Source: Carettochelys insculpta (Eukaryota > Chordata > Testudines > Carettochelyidae). Taken from it: DNA of 64,000 bases. Each line of letters begins with the position of its first letter. Positions within the stretch are counted from its first letter, which is position 1. Below, piece after piece: positions 22,065 to 34,646 of the stretch. Position numbers and translations under genes: made by a program. The stretch is taken from contig NC_134142.1 of NCBI RefSeq assembly GCF_033958435.1, positions 98,713,001-98,777,000 of the forward strand, given 5' to 3'. The notes under the pieces were generated by a model that had not been told where the DNA came from, made no database searches, and saw nothing but the letters and a program-made list of their open reading frames with translations.

Positions 22065-25000
22065 GAGGAACTTTCCAGATCTCTCCTTCCCCTAATGATT
22101 CCTGCCATGACTTTTTCTCTGGCTCTTTCCTTTGTTGGGATCTCAGGGATCAAACATACAATGTAGACTTTATAAAACAGCATAAAATTATGCTTATGTC
22201 CAATATGAATCACAGTTACATGAACCATATCCCTTGTGTTTGACCTCTGAGCTGCTAATGTATCTTAGGAGATACTTCTATAAATGATCAAGGCTACAAG
22301 TGCACGTATGATGCCCTTATTTCTTTCTTTGATGGTATAGGCCAACTCAGTAGCTTATGAGATAATTCCCTTAATGTGTGGGGCCAATATGCAAGGCCTT
22401 ACACAGCCTAAATGCATACCTCCCTAGATAGGGAGAGTTCCAGTTTCTGGTAATTTCATTAATAAGCTTCCCTGGTAAATTCAGCCAAGTGCTGAGTAAA
22501 ATTTTATTCACTTGCTACCCTAAGCTGCAAGTTGTGTGTGCTTTCTCAAAGATCTACCATATTTCATGACAAAATGAGGTGCTTTTCAGTGGTACCTGAA
22601 CACATTCTTATTTCTAGACTTCATAGAACATTTGGGGATTCTTTGGGATTAGAAATACTCAATTTCTTGCACAGAAGCAAGAAATTGATTGAATTTGTTA
22701 GCCCAGATCATGACTGTAGCAGTAGGACCAGGAATACAGTAGTAGTGATATTAAATGTCACTTCTAATTTATGCTTTGAATTTTTTGGGGCAACTGTGAA
22801 CATGCTATATTTTTATCACATTTGAATCAGCACCTTTTTATTGAAGTTGGACTTGACCTTATTTTTGTAATTCTGGGACATTCACAAAGAATTTCCACAT
22901 AGCTTTTTGTCTTGTGTTTTCATTTCAGATTTCATATTAGAATTCATTACAAGCTGAATCTGCGAATTCAAGTTACAGGTCACGTGGTTCCAAAATTGGC
23001 TAAAATACCCCCAGATGCTCTGTAGCATCTATAGAAACAATTTTGATTAGTTAGTTATATTTTGGACAACAAGACTCTTCACTAGGACTGTTTATGAATT
23101 TAAAAGTAAGCATCTGGAACGCTTGGCTGGAGGGGGAACTCTGTATTTCAAAAGCCAGTTAGATAAGGTTGTATGTGAGAAAACTAGCTTCTAATTTCTC
23201 CAGGGATTTCCTAATGATCATATTTGATTTATAAGGCATAGTCATGCCCAGACCCTTTGCACACCTATCATGGTAGCATGGTAGCAATAAGTGACTCTTT
23301 GGAAAGTATTGTAATTTAGTATATAAAATTAAACAATGTAAAGAAAGCATAAGACAGTGTAATGCATCCACATTTAGTTGCAAATTACTCAGATTCATTG
23401 AGTACATGATATATGTAGGATTCAACATTGTAGGGGATATTTTCATTTTACATTAATGATTTGAGCTATGATATCTGGTTGACAAAAGGTGACGGAAGAG
23501 TCTGACAGCCATGTAATACAACTAAAGGTAACGTATATCCTCAAGTGACATTAAATTATACATTCCATCATGTATCACAAAAGCTGCTTGTAACCACAAT
23601 ATAAACATATCTACGGTCAACTAGTGAACAGTAGTCACCAGGAGATATGTTAATAAGGTATTTCCGAAGTCATAGTCACATTGAAATGCATACCCTCCAT
23701 CAGACTATCTTCTGTTTTGGTAATTACACTTACTAGCTTTGGGCTGGATTCTCCACTCTTGACATCTTGTTCTCTCTTGCACCTATTCAAAACAAGTACA
23801 GTATGAATTGTATTTCTGTACCGATAGGCTTCAGTACTCACTTGGAAACAGGATAGGCAAGACCTTGGCTTAATTTCACCTACTTTGCATGGCTCTACCA
23901 ATGGAAACATGGTGAATCTACTTAACTGAAAACTCCACTTGCATGGAAGAATTTCTCTGTAGCCTGGCATTAGTAAGTCTTTGTAACCTTGCTATCCTAT
24001 GGCCCAGCGGCATCCCCTTTCTGGCAAATAAGTAAGAATTCACAGAATTTCCTTGCATTATAACAATCTTTGGTTGCCTGAACAGCCCATTTCTGAAAAC
24101 AGCCGTAAGTTGTTTGGAAGCTAAAACAAACTTCCACCCACCCTAGATTCAGGCAGCTGCAAACTTGTGCTCCCGTGGTCTCAGCAGCACCAAGGGTATC
24201 ACAGTTGGCTGCAGACAAACACCTAACTCAGTTATCTGTGCAAGCTGACCATAAGTGGATGTGAAGCTGTGAGGATTCAGGACACTTGTCTCAAAATTCT
24301 TGAGCAGTATTACAATGGCTCCAGCTGAATGTTCTTTTTCGATCACTCAAAGACAGTTATATTCCTTAAACTTCAAATAGGATTTGCAGCAGTTATTTTA
24401 AAAAGTGAAGCCCAGAAAGTTTCCTACTTCCCCACCAAATGAGAATATTAAAATCCCTATTTATTTCCTGGCTTTAAACACAATATACCTTTAAAGCCAG
24501 CAAATGTATTTTTCCTTCACTTACTTTTAACACTGCTTTCCATTATTGCAATACATGATATATTCCATTTAACATGAGACTAAGTTAATGCTGTTGTTAG
24601 AATCCTATTCTGTGTAAAAGGGAAATAAAATTTGTTTGCTTAAAAACAGTTTGCTTATTGAGATTTATAAATTTTCAGCATCCCAGACTTAAAATTCATA
24701 ATAAAACAGCATCATATGAAACACTGCCAATAGATCAAGCTACAAACATCAGCTCATCCACATCCAAGTCATCTTCTTGTCCCTTCCATAAATACCTGAG
24801 GCTAGGGCAGGGGAGAGAAAGGGGGAACGAGAGCAGTTTTGCAACACCAACAGATCAGGGCTCTGACATAGATAAAGGGTCAGAGAAAAGCAAAAAGCAC
24901 CCTTCTGGCAACTCCTATTCAGTATCAAGAGAGATCCAGCTTAAATGCCTCCCCTGGCTGGCAGTACGGCATTGAAAGAAAGACAATTTCTCATTTAGGA

Positions 25001-26354
25001 TTTTAGTGGGCAGTATTCTTGCTGTCCAGGGAGAAAATCAGGTAATAGCTCACGAAGCCTTAGGGTTATTTGTTGACATGTAAAGGTATGCTAAGTAAGC
25101 AAGCTTGCCTTATTGTAGGCTAGCTTCAGCTTCTAAAAGTTCTGCAGGGTACCAAGAACAGCATATTACCACATACAGAGTCTGTTTTCCTGGAGTGGGC
25201 CTAGATAAGCATAGGAAGAGCCACAATTGCAGTCACAATGCTCTTAAGACACAGAAATAAATTTCAATGTAAATCATTAAAAAATGGATACAATTTTTAA
25301 CTTTGCCTATACCAGGATGACATGCTAAATCGATTTCATAAAACGAATATTCAACTGGCTGCCATGTGGCAGGAAGTGTTTTTTCTCCATTTGCCAGCTA
25401 TGTTAAAATATACAATTAAATTGCATTTGGTAATCAGCTATTTCAGATTGAAAAGGTACAGATGAAATACTTGGAATTCCTCTATAGGGATGGAGGCTCA
25501 GCAGAGCTCACTGAAAAGCACAATTTCCATCCCATAGTAAACTTAAATAGACGTTATGCAGATCAAAATCAGAAGTCAATACGAAAACTTCATGCAGAAC
25601 AAACGTTTCTGAAAACTTCATTTGGAAATACTGAAACATTTTGATAAATGAACAACCATGGTGCATCATCAGAGGCTTTATGGAGGTGGAAGTAAAGCCC
25701 CAGAACTATGTCCATAGGCAAGAAACGGGGCATGGGACACCTCAACTGCAATTGTCATGGGGCACAACTGGAGATCAAATGGAGGCAAACTAATGTCATC
25801 TTGTCCTGGAATGAACTGTTTCAGACAAAAGAAAAAAATCACCATAACCAACACTTTCTTGAATAAAACTTTTTCACTGGAAAGAGTCAATGGAAACCTC
25901 CCTGTAACATTCATTATGAACACAACTTGCACAAAATCACACCTTCCTTACAGGCTTAGACCATCTCAGTACTCACCCATGTGAATCAGTATTTCAGTGG
26001 GGATTATTCTGAGGCATGGGAAAGAGTATCCACCCTCCAATCTAAAGACAGCATCAGGGACACCTGCCAAACAGGTCTGGTGCTGCTTGCTTGTGCTATC
26101 ATTGTACCTGCTGCTTGCTGTACTTCCTCCATGTAAGATTTATGGCTAGTAAATCCATACGGTTTGCAGACACACTGGTCATTCTGTTGTAATATTTAAA
26201 AAGGCACGGAATACCCATCAGCCCAACAGACTTCCCATCAACTTCATTAGGACCTTGATCAACACCCAGATCACCATTATTTTAGGTGGGTTCTTCCTGG
26301 CAGGTGAATGCCTCCCTACATCAAGGTCTCCATTCTAATTTGGAAGTTCTTAAA
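22065..26354. other. Intergenic, nothing recognised
   Basis: About 4.3 kb of AT-rich DNA with no recognised gene, RNA gene or family repeat. Open frames reach about 106 codons on the minus strand at 23650-23970, without motifs. Confidence 0.5.
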
Positions 26355-26797
26355 GGCTTCATCTACACTAGCAAGTTCTTTCGGAAAATCCAGCCCTTTT
26401 TCAAAAGAACACACAGCATCTATACACAAAATGTGCTCTTCTGATTCAAAATCAAAAGAACAGATTTTTTTCCAGAAGCCCTTTTCCGCTCCCAGATCAG
26501 GAAGTGTGCATTCTTTAGAAAGCATCTTTCAAAAAAAAAAAAAAAAAAAAAAAGTGTGTGGAGATGAACCTTGGGCCCTTTTTTCAATAGAGCAGTCCAC
26601 ATAGCACCAGATTTTTTGATCCCTGGTATGTTCTTACTACAGAGTGGGGGCTGTGTAGACACTCTCTAGCAGAAGAGTAGATTGATTTTTTTTATCCGCT
26701 TTTTATTTGTGTGGATGCACTCTTCCAAAAGACTTCCTCCAGAAGAGATCTTCTGGAAGAGCTTCTTTCAAAAGATCACTGTAGTGTAGACATAACC
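26355..26797. mobile_element. 443-bp Harbinger-like MITE
   Basis: The left end GGCTTCATCTACACTAGC and right end ACTGTAGTGTAGACATAACC are imperfect inverted repeats, and the similarity extends about 30 bases inward (TTCTTTCGGAAAA against TCTTTTGAAAGA). AAA flanks both sides (26352-26354 and 26798-26800), consistent with a 3-bp target duplication. A run of 23 A lies inside at 26531-26553. No coding sequence. The interior is unrelated to the fold-back family, so this is a separate family with a similar tip. Confidence 0.7.
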
Positions 26798-26800
26798 AAA

Positions 26801-28446
26801 TTATGTATGAATGTACAAGGAATGGATTCCTTTTCTGCTGCCTGTGAATAATATGACGAGCTGTTTTTCATCAGTGGGAGAGCAAGCTACTTAATGGACA
26901 ATAGTGAGCACTATCTAACTTCCATTTAATTCAAGAAGGACTCAACTCCCATCAAGCAAGCTCCTCTGTAAATCCACATAGCTCTGATAAAGCCAATACT
27001 GCTTCAGAGCTTTCCATCATCTGAACGTAGTGAGCGAGCCATAGTTGTGGGTACTCAGCACTTCTGTGGATCAAGTAATTAATGTTAGGGGCAATGGACA
27101 TTAAATGTACATAACCACAAATGATTTAGTGCAAGAGAGTAATGTCAGAGTTAAGAACCATTACTAACAGGAATCATTTACTGTAGTAGCTTCCAATTGC
27201 TCTCGGTAACTTCCTGCTATGCAAGAGCTTCTCAAGTGGTTATTTCCTAGATATTAAGTCAATTCTTCAGGCATATTAGGAAAATAATGTGGCTTTGGTA
27301 AATTATTCATGTTTGGCACACATTTCCACCAAGAGATCAAAGAAGTGGTTTGTAGGTGCAAACAGTTCAAAATTTCTGGTACTGATTTTAAAATTTGCAA
27401 ATAAATATTCCACTATATAAAAATCCTCCTCTCATGATTCATTCCTTACAGAAGATATTCAGTTCTGCAGCACAGTTTCTGACCTTGGATGGCAAATACA
27501 TTTCAACTGAATGTTCACAATGGAGATTTTAAAATATGAGCACAAGCAAGCTTGGTTGGATACAATTTAAATTATATTGGAAAGCATCCCTCAGAGAGGC
27601 AAGTGCTGCATCTCTCTCATACACACAAGGTAAAGATAGTTATTTGTTCAGTCTCTTGAAACAAAGCAAACAATTCAAGCTAATAAATGAATATGCCACT
27701 AGAGTGCCTGCGTACTTTAAGTGTATTATTTCTGACCAATGAAGAACTCTTAATTGGGGACTCAGGCAAGGAGGAAGAAGAGATGAGTAGCTGGAGTTGG
27801 GATAAAGAGAAAAAGGAGTGGGAGGTTAAAGAAAGCTGACAAAGGAAACTGAGGAGGGAACAAAGAGATGGAGTAAGGAATCAGCCATATCCACATCACA
27901 TCCAGCATGACACTGTGGGTCAAAAGGTCTGCTGATCTACTCCAGCTGAAGAACTATCCCAAATATTCTTTGAGATTCTGCAGAGTTTAGATCCATGTTT
28001 TTACTTCCTATTTCCTGCTGCTCCAGGAATCAAATTGTTGTGTTACTGAGGGAGCTGGGAAGTGAAGAGGTGCCTGTTTTCCTGGGATTTCTTGCAAGAA
28101 TTCAATACAGAATGAGTGGAGCTCTGAGAAGGTCCTGCTCTCCCCATTTGTCCTGTTTAAAGAAAGAAATGTCTACAGATTCATTTGATATTTTAAGGCC
28201 AAAGGGGCAACTACAATCACCTTGTCTGGCATCCTGCACAACACACTTTGGAATTTCAATATGTAATTCTGGTAACAAGCCCATATATATGTGAGGCTTT
28301 GTTTGTTTAAAAGAATACAGGATGTCCATACTTAGAGACTGTGTGTGATGAGGAACCCAGTACATCTCTAAGTAAGATGTTCATATAGGTACTTATCCTA
28401 GCTATTAAATAATTGCACCATATCTTTCACTTGAGCTTCTAGCCAC
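26801..28446. other. Intergenic, nothing recognised
   Basis: AT-rich sequence; no gene or repeat recognised. Confidence 0.5.
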
Positions 28447-28449
28447 TAT

Positions 28450-29160
28450 GGCTACGTCTACACGTGAAGCCTAAATCGAAGTAGCCTATTTCGATGTGGC
28501 GACATCGAAATAGGCTATTTCGATGAATAACGTCTACACGTCCTCCAGGGCTGGCAACGTCGATGTTCAACATCGACATTGCACAGCACCACATCGAAAT
28601 AGGTACTGCGAGGGAACGTCTACACGCCACAGTAGCACACATCGAAATAAGGGTGCCAGGCACAGCTGCAGACAGGGTCACAGGGCGGACTCAACAGCCA
28701 GCCGCTCCCTTAAAGGGCCCCTCCCAGACACACTTGCACTAAACAGCACAAGATACACAGAGCCGACAACGAGTTGCAGACCCTGTGCATGCAGCATGAA
28801 TCCCCCGCTGCAGCAGCAGCAGCCAGAAGCCCTGGGCTAAAGGCTGCTGCACACGGTGACCATAGAGCCCCGCACGGGCTGGAGAGACAGCATCTCTCAA
28901 CCCCTCAGCTGATGGCTGCCATGGAGGACCCCACAATTTCGACGTTGCGGGACGCGGATTGTCTACATGGTCCCTACTTCGACGTTGAACGTCGAAGTAG
29001 GGCGCTATTCCGATCCCCTCATGAGGTTAGCGACTTCGACGTCTCGCCGCCTAACATCGAAGTTAACTTCGAAATAGCGCCCGACACGTGTAGCCGCGAC
29101 GGGTGCTATTTCGAAGTTAGTGCCGCTACTTCGAAGTAGCGTGCACGTGTAGACACAGCC
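28450..29160. mobile_element. 711-bp Harbinger-like non-autonomous element
   Basis: The left end GGCTACGTCTACACGTG and right end CACGTGTAGACACAGCC are inverted repeats, flanked by TAT at 28447-28449 and 29161-29163. Both subterminal regions, about 180-250 bp each, are packed with TTCGA- and TCGAA-type motifs (for example TCGAAGTAG, TATTTCGATG, CTTCGACGTTGAACGTCGAAG), many palindromic. The element is rich in CpG compared with its surroundings. Long open frames cross the GC-rich centre on both strands but show no transposase motif. It is probably a deletion derivative mobilised in trans. Confidence 0.75.
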
Positions 29161-29163
29161 TAT

Positions 29164-32100
29164 ATCTTGTTATTCTAACTGCTATCTGCTAGATTAAAGA
29201 GCCTGCCCCATCACTACAAATTTCACTTTACAGGTGCTATGCAAACCACAAGCAATCAACCTACTTACCCTCCCTCTGATGAGAGATTACATTTTCCATC
29301 TTTCAAGCTAAGGGATGTTTTCTAGTCCTTAAATCATTCTCACAGTTCTTTTCCAAACCTGTTCCATCATCTCAACTGTTGCCAATTGTGGACAGCAAAA
29401 CTTGTCAGAACATTGTCACCAGTGATATAGTCAAAGGTAACACTTCCTCCAAACTGCCATTCATTGCTGACCTGTTAACCCATTCATCTGATTATGTAAA
29501 ATCCTCATATCAGACTGAAAATCCATAACCATTAATTTGTTTTAAAGTCCACACTGCTTTCTACCATACAGTCACTCAACCTAAAAGTGAGACATACATC
29601 TAGGAGAAAGAAAGTTAATATATGCTGTATTTGACTGGATTAAACTGCACATTATTTAAATGAACCCAGCTCTCCAAGTGATACAGAGAAATCTAAATAT
29701 CTGAGCTGTCATTTACTACTTAACCAATTTTTGGGCAAACTATTTGGCAAATCATTGAATTCACATCTGTATATTCTGCATCAGGAGCCATCTAACTTCT
29801 TTATGAAATGGGAGACTGGGAAAAAATTGACAATCATATGCTGGACTACTACTAGCAAAAGTTTCACTGCTGCATTTTTTACTGCATTTTATTCGAGTGA
29901 GATTCTGAGCAGGGCTGTTTGTGTTTATTTCATGAAAGTTGAGGTGGCAGAGATCTATTTGATTTATCTACTCTGATTTTGCTACTGGGATTATGCGATA
30001 ATCTACATTTTAGATTGGATGCTCTACTTTAAAGCATCGTCCTGTGACCACTGAAGTTCTTCAGAACCATCTCAGAGTACCTGTAACCAAAACTGGGCAC
30101 ATGAAACCAAGTGATCAGCTGAATAGCAGCTCTGTCTTTCTTCCCTTGAAGCTGAGACTCACTGCAAATGAAAGTCACTGACCCATATGGTGGCATCTTC
30201 TTTCCTTGCTTTATTTTCCCTCTTCCTCTTTTCTTGTCTACATGCAGAAACTCTGCTGAAAATCAAGAAGCTAATTACAGGGAATGTCAATTTCATCTCA
30301 TGAAATGTAGACTATACTACAACTGTAGCACAGGCTAATTATTATCTCAGTGAAAAGCTGAGCCTCAAAAATAACGATCTTCAGCCATGGTGCCTTTTGT
30401 TATCACCGTTGCATTATTTTGTGACAGCATGATAATGAACTTTAGCAGCAAACTTCCAGATACTTTCAGGCAAAAGCAACAGAAAGTAGGTTGAAAAATT
30501 AACACTGGTGATTAGAAGCAATAAGATTCAGGTCCAAGCACGGTAAAAGGAATCTATGGTAACAAAAAATCACTTCAAATATTTCAGTTGAGAATATACT
30601 GTTACGTCACTGTTGTCGTGCCCATCATTATTTGAGACCTTTGAGAATGTTGGAACTGACCTCAACAACATACAGTATCTTTAGGAGTGTTGAGCTTAAT
30701 CAGAAAATGTGTGTGTGTCAAAACAATGTACTGTCCATGACCAGTACTAAAAGTTATATATCAAGTGTATAATGCTTTAATGGACAGTTAAAAACTGTAC
30801 TAACTTGGAAATGAAAACTGTAGACATTTCATTGATTAACCAAGATAAATAATACAGATATCAAAAGCCAGCAAAATTAATTTGGTGACAGAATTCTACA
30901 GACAAAAAGATTTATCTAATATGAGAATGAGTGTGCACAAAATTAAGTTAAAGCATAAAAAACCTCACAAGAATCTTTTGATTAGTAAAAAATTGAACTC
31001 AAAGTCACCATTAAAAAGCCAGTAAATTCAGAATTGTGTCTCCCACACTAAACATGTCTACTAGATCAAGGCCCCTGGGGGAGATGTGATAGGCAATCCA
31101 CCACCTTTCTCCCACTGTGGCTTGATCGAGCAACTTTTGTTGATTTTTGCACTCCCTGTAATTTGTGCACATACTTTAAGGTTTTGCACCCAGAGCTTAA
31201 CAGTTGACTCCAAATGAGGCCTCATGAGTTTTCAGGTGCCAAACTCATTGGGCCCTTGTGCCTCTACTCCCAATGAACTATGCTACTAGAAATTCTTGGA
31301 TTTTCCAGCACCATTTGCAGGTTTGCCCACCACCCCACATATGGGAACAAGCAATTTGGTAAGCTTCATGCCTACCACTTCACGGGCTTGGAGTTTTACA
31401 CATACAATTCTTATTGATGTCAATGAGTATTAATGCCATTATAACGTTAGAATTCAGTGAAAGCTTTGAGAAATCATCACAGCACCCACATGAACCAAGT
31501 AAGTCTCATCATCTCAGATGTATGTTTTCTAGTGCTTGTTTTACTGAGCATCAGCACAGCTTCCTCTAACAGTGAACAGCAACACTACAGAATAGGACAT
31601 TAGGAGGCATACTGTATTCAATTGGAAATTCAGAGGGAATTCAGGATCAGCTTGACTTCTCAATGAATAAGCCAGCCTACTGGCTAAGCAAATACACCTT
31701 GTAGATGTAAACAACATATAACTTCAAACTCTGGTTTTTTTTAGATAGCCGCATTATATTTAGCAAATTTTAGATACCGAAGTGGGAGCACAAGAGTTTG
31801 TTTTGGAGAAGGGCCACACCTACAACGAAATTCTTAAAGCAAATTAATTACTTCAATGTAAGTACACTAAATTTTGCTAACTAAGAATTTAGCCCCTAAT
31901 ATTTCTCTGTCATTTTTCTTAAGTTCCTAGTCAAAGTTTCAGAAGGAAATAGTCAATATGCTTTAATCAGAGGGGTCACTGAAAATATTTCTACTGAAAC
32001 AAACTTTATTTGCAAAGTATAATCTCTCGTTTTTCCATATTTTTCCTGAACTCAGGAGTGACATTCATGGTAGTGATTCAGATCACTTGTTTCCGCATTC

Positions 32101-32280
32101 CGAACAGGAGAAGTATAAAGAAGTTCAATATTTTCTTCTTTTTCTCCCCAACATGCACTGTGGATAAGATCTTAATTCTGACATCTAAAATGAATCACAC
32201 TGACATGAACAAAAAATGAATCATCATTGATCAATGGAAGAATAAAGAGAAATAAAAGGTTAGGTAGGCAGCAATTCAGC
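29164..32280. other. Intergenic, nothing recognised
   Basis: About 3.1 kb of AT-rich DNA with no recognisable gene or repeat and only short open frames. Confidence 0.5.
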
Positions 32281-32497
32281 TGATGGGAATAAGGGGACTT
32301 TGAAGTAGGCGGGGTCCTTTCAAAAAGGAGCCCTGTCGGGATGAGCCGTGCAGCGGCGAGGTGCGTCAATTTCGAAGTGCCGCGGCCGCCCGCATGCTAA
32401 TGAAGCGCTGAATATGCATTTCAGCGCTTCATTAGTAAACTTCGAAATGGCCATTTGTGTGGCCATTTCGAAGTTTGGGGCTAGTGTAGACATAGCC
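32281..32497. mobile_element. Fold-back MITE, right-arm copy
   Basis: Begins at the family centre (TGATGGGAATAAGGGGACTT) and runs through GCCGCGGCCGCCCGCATG and the inverted GAAGCGCTGAATATGCATTTCAG block to the terminus CTAGTGTAGACATAGCC. The left arm and left terminus are absent, so this copy is truncated or was deleted after insertion. No convincing flanking duplication was seen. Confidence 0.8.
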
Positions 32498-33139
32498 AAG
32501 AGGTCCAGAACTCTTGACTCCTCCCTTTGAAGAGACAGGAATTAAGTCCAGAAACAAATAATGTCCTCATCAACAAAATAACATCTACCTGCACATAATA
32601 AGCCATCCATTAGGAAAAGACATCTTTCTGGGGCACATATTAGATAGCCCATATAGGTCCACTACAGCAATAGCACAAAGTACCAAGTCCCCAGTGCTTA
32701 CATATACAGAGGAATACACTCTACTCTGCTGCAGACGCCAGACTGACTCTAGGCCCACTCTTAGAGTACATCTACCACTAGGACAAGAGGTCAAATATAT
32801 TAAGGTGAATTTTTAGCAACCGGTTTTAAGTTGAGGCTACACATCCCCACTGGCACATCAAGTCAATGGTGCTTTCAGTTTGTCAGCAGTGCACTGTGGG
32901 TAACTATCCCATAGTTCCTGATTGCCCCCCCCCATTGCATTCTGAGTTAAGCTCTCAGTGTCTGCTGAGACAAAACAGTGCCACAGGTATTTCTGGGTAT
33001 GTGTTGTCAGCCTCCTATATTGCACTTATCGCCTTGCCCTCCCCTTGGAAAGCAACCAGAAACAACATTTGCACACCTTTTTTGCTGAGTATCCACATAG
33101 ACCTTATTGCAAGGCTACCATGGACCCCTCTCCAGCTTC

Positions 33140-33615
33140 AATCTCTTGCAGCAAATGGTTTTGCCGTTATGGGGTTCGCTAACTGCAGAGGTGGGAACAC
33201 ACATCCCTATCATGGCATCAGACTACCACGCCACAGAGTACATAAACAATGAGGGATACTTCTGCATGGTGTTATAGGCATTGTGAATCACAAAGGCTGT
33301 TTCACTGACATGAGTGTGGAATTGTTGGGAAAGGTGCATGACGCACACATCTTTTGGAGCTCTGGTCTGTTCAGAAAGCTGCAGAATGGAATTTTCAACT
33401 TAGACCATAAAATCACCACTGAAAACCTGGAGATGCAAACAGTGATCCTGGGAGACCCAGCTTATCCCTGGCTCCCTGGTATCATAAAGCTATACATGGG
33501 CAGCAGCCTGGACTGCAGTGAGGAGCAGTTCAATTACAGGCTAAGCAAGTGCAAAATGGTGTTAGCATGTGCATTTGGCCATTTAAAAGCCATTTGCAGA
33601 AGCCTCCTCACTTAG
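33140..33615 (+). pseudogene. Harbinger transposase relic (DDE_Tnp_4 type)
   Basis: This encodes the C-terminal catalytic part of a HARBI1-like DDE nuclease, which cuts and pastes Harbinger DNA. Visible blocks in order: GFANCRG and THIPIM-like codons near 33173-33215, ATEYINNEGYFCMVL up to an in-frame TAG near 33272, then NHKGCFTDM, GKVHDAHIF, ILGDPAYPWLP and CAFGHLKAICRSLL, with a stop at 33615. The second acidic residue (GDPAYP) is present. Where relatives usually have a DHKG aspartate this copy has NHKG, and the glutamate before CAFG is alanine (LACAFG). Residue roles are inferred from family patterns. With a stop, a frame change and lost acidic residues it cannot be active. Confidence 0.85.
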
Positions 33616-33936
33616 AACTCAGCAAAAGCAACATCCCCATCATGCGCATCCGGGGTGTATCCTTTTCTTCCCCTGCCATGCCCTGTGAGATGTTTGGCAT
33701 GGATGTGTTTTTCTTTCGCTGTTTCATTGTTCTGCCAGCACATCTTGAGTCCTGCCCCCCAACCCCTCCACAAAAATAAGGTCATGATCTCCTGGATGCT
33801 CCATGCTGGAGCTTATCTGTGACCATGAGAATTAATGGCCAGATGTGCTGCTCAGGTGTGCTGCCTGCTCTGATCACCATGCTGGCCAAACAAGAAATGA
33901 AAATTAAAATTTCTCATGCTGTTTCCTGCACACCTG

Positions 33937-34357
33937 GGCTACGTCTACACTATCCCCGAACTTCAAAATGGCCATGCAAATGGCCAGTTCGAAGTTTACT
34001 AATGAAGTGCTGAAATATATACTCAGCACCTCATTAGCATGTGGGTGGCCGTGGCACTTCGAAATTGATGCGGCTCGCCGCTGCACGGCTCATCCCAACG
34101 GGGCACCTTTTCGAAAGGACCCCACCTACTTCGAAGTCCCCTTATTCCTATGTGCAGATGGGAATAAGGGGACTTCAAAGTAGGCGGGGTCCTTTCGAAA
34201 AGGAGCCCTGTCGGGACGAGCCGCGTCAATTTCAAAGTGCCGCAGCCATCCTCATGTTAATGAGGTGCTGAATATGTATTTCAGCGCTTCATTAGTAGAC
34301 TTTGAAATGGCCATTTGCATGGCCATTTCAAAGTCTGGGGCTAGTGTAGACTTGGCC
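33937..34357. mobile_element. Full fold-back MITE nested in Harbinger copy 1
   Basis: The two arms are long inverted repeats of about 200 bp each: left arm 33937-34150 (GGCTACGTCTACACTATCC...TTATTCCTAT) and right arm about 34159-34357 (GGGAATAAGGGG...CTAGTGTAGACTTGGCC). Only about 8-10 unpaired bases lie between them. CTG flanks both sides (33934-33936 and 34358-34360). As single-stranded DNA or RNA this would fold into one long hairpin. It is the most complete copy of the family in the window, and the other copies can be derived from it by loss of part of an arm. Confidence 0.88.
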
Positions 34358-34646
34358 CTGGAGAGCAGTGGAGCTGAAAATTTTGCCCAGCGTCATCACA
34401 TTGGGGTACTGTGGGACATCTCCAGGAGGCCAAGAATCTTGAATTTCACAACTCTGTCTGCACTACTCTAAAGTCAACCAAGCAAGGCCAATTTTGGCAT
34501 TACTCCTCACGAAAAGCAGGAGTACCAGTATCAGGTATAGATTCCTTAAAGGTGGCAGAACAAACCCAGTAATGTGGACTGATTCCTTAGAAAATTGACC
34601 TAAGTCAGCTAAGTTTGACTAACATCCTAGTGTAAACCAGGCCTTA

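Larger units (their letters stand above)
32764..34643 (+). mobile_element. PIF/Harbinger transposon relic (copy 1)
   Basis: The left end (GAGTACATCTACCACTAGGA, then TTAAGGTGAATTTT) and right end (AAAATTGACCTAAGTCAG, then TCCTAGTGTAAACCAGGCC) are imperfect inverted repeats. They are flanked by TTA at 32761-32763 and 34644-34646, the usual TWA target of the superfamily. Inside is a transposase relic at 33140-33615. A 421-bp fold-back MITE is inserted at 33937-34357. Without it the element is about 1.46 kb, too short for both Harbinger genes, so an internal deletion or a one-gene derivative is likely. Confidence 0.75.

Noticed and set aside
28523..29139. Open frames of 105 and 121 codons
   Set aside because: They lie wholly inside the 711-bp non-autonomous element and translate terminal repeats; there is no transposase signature.
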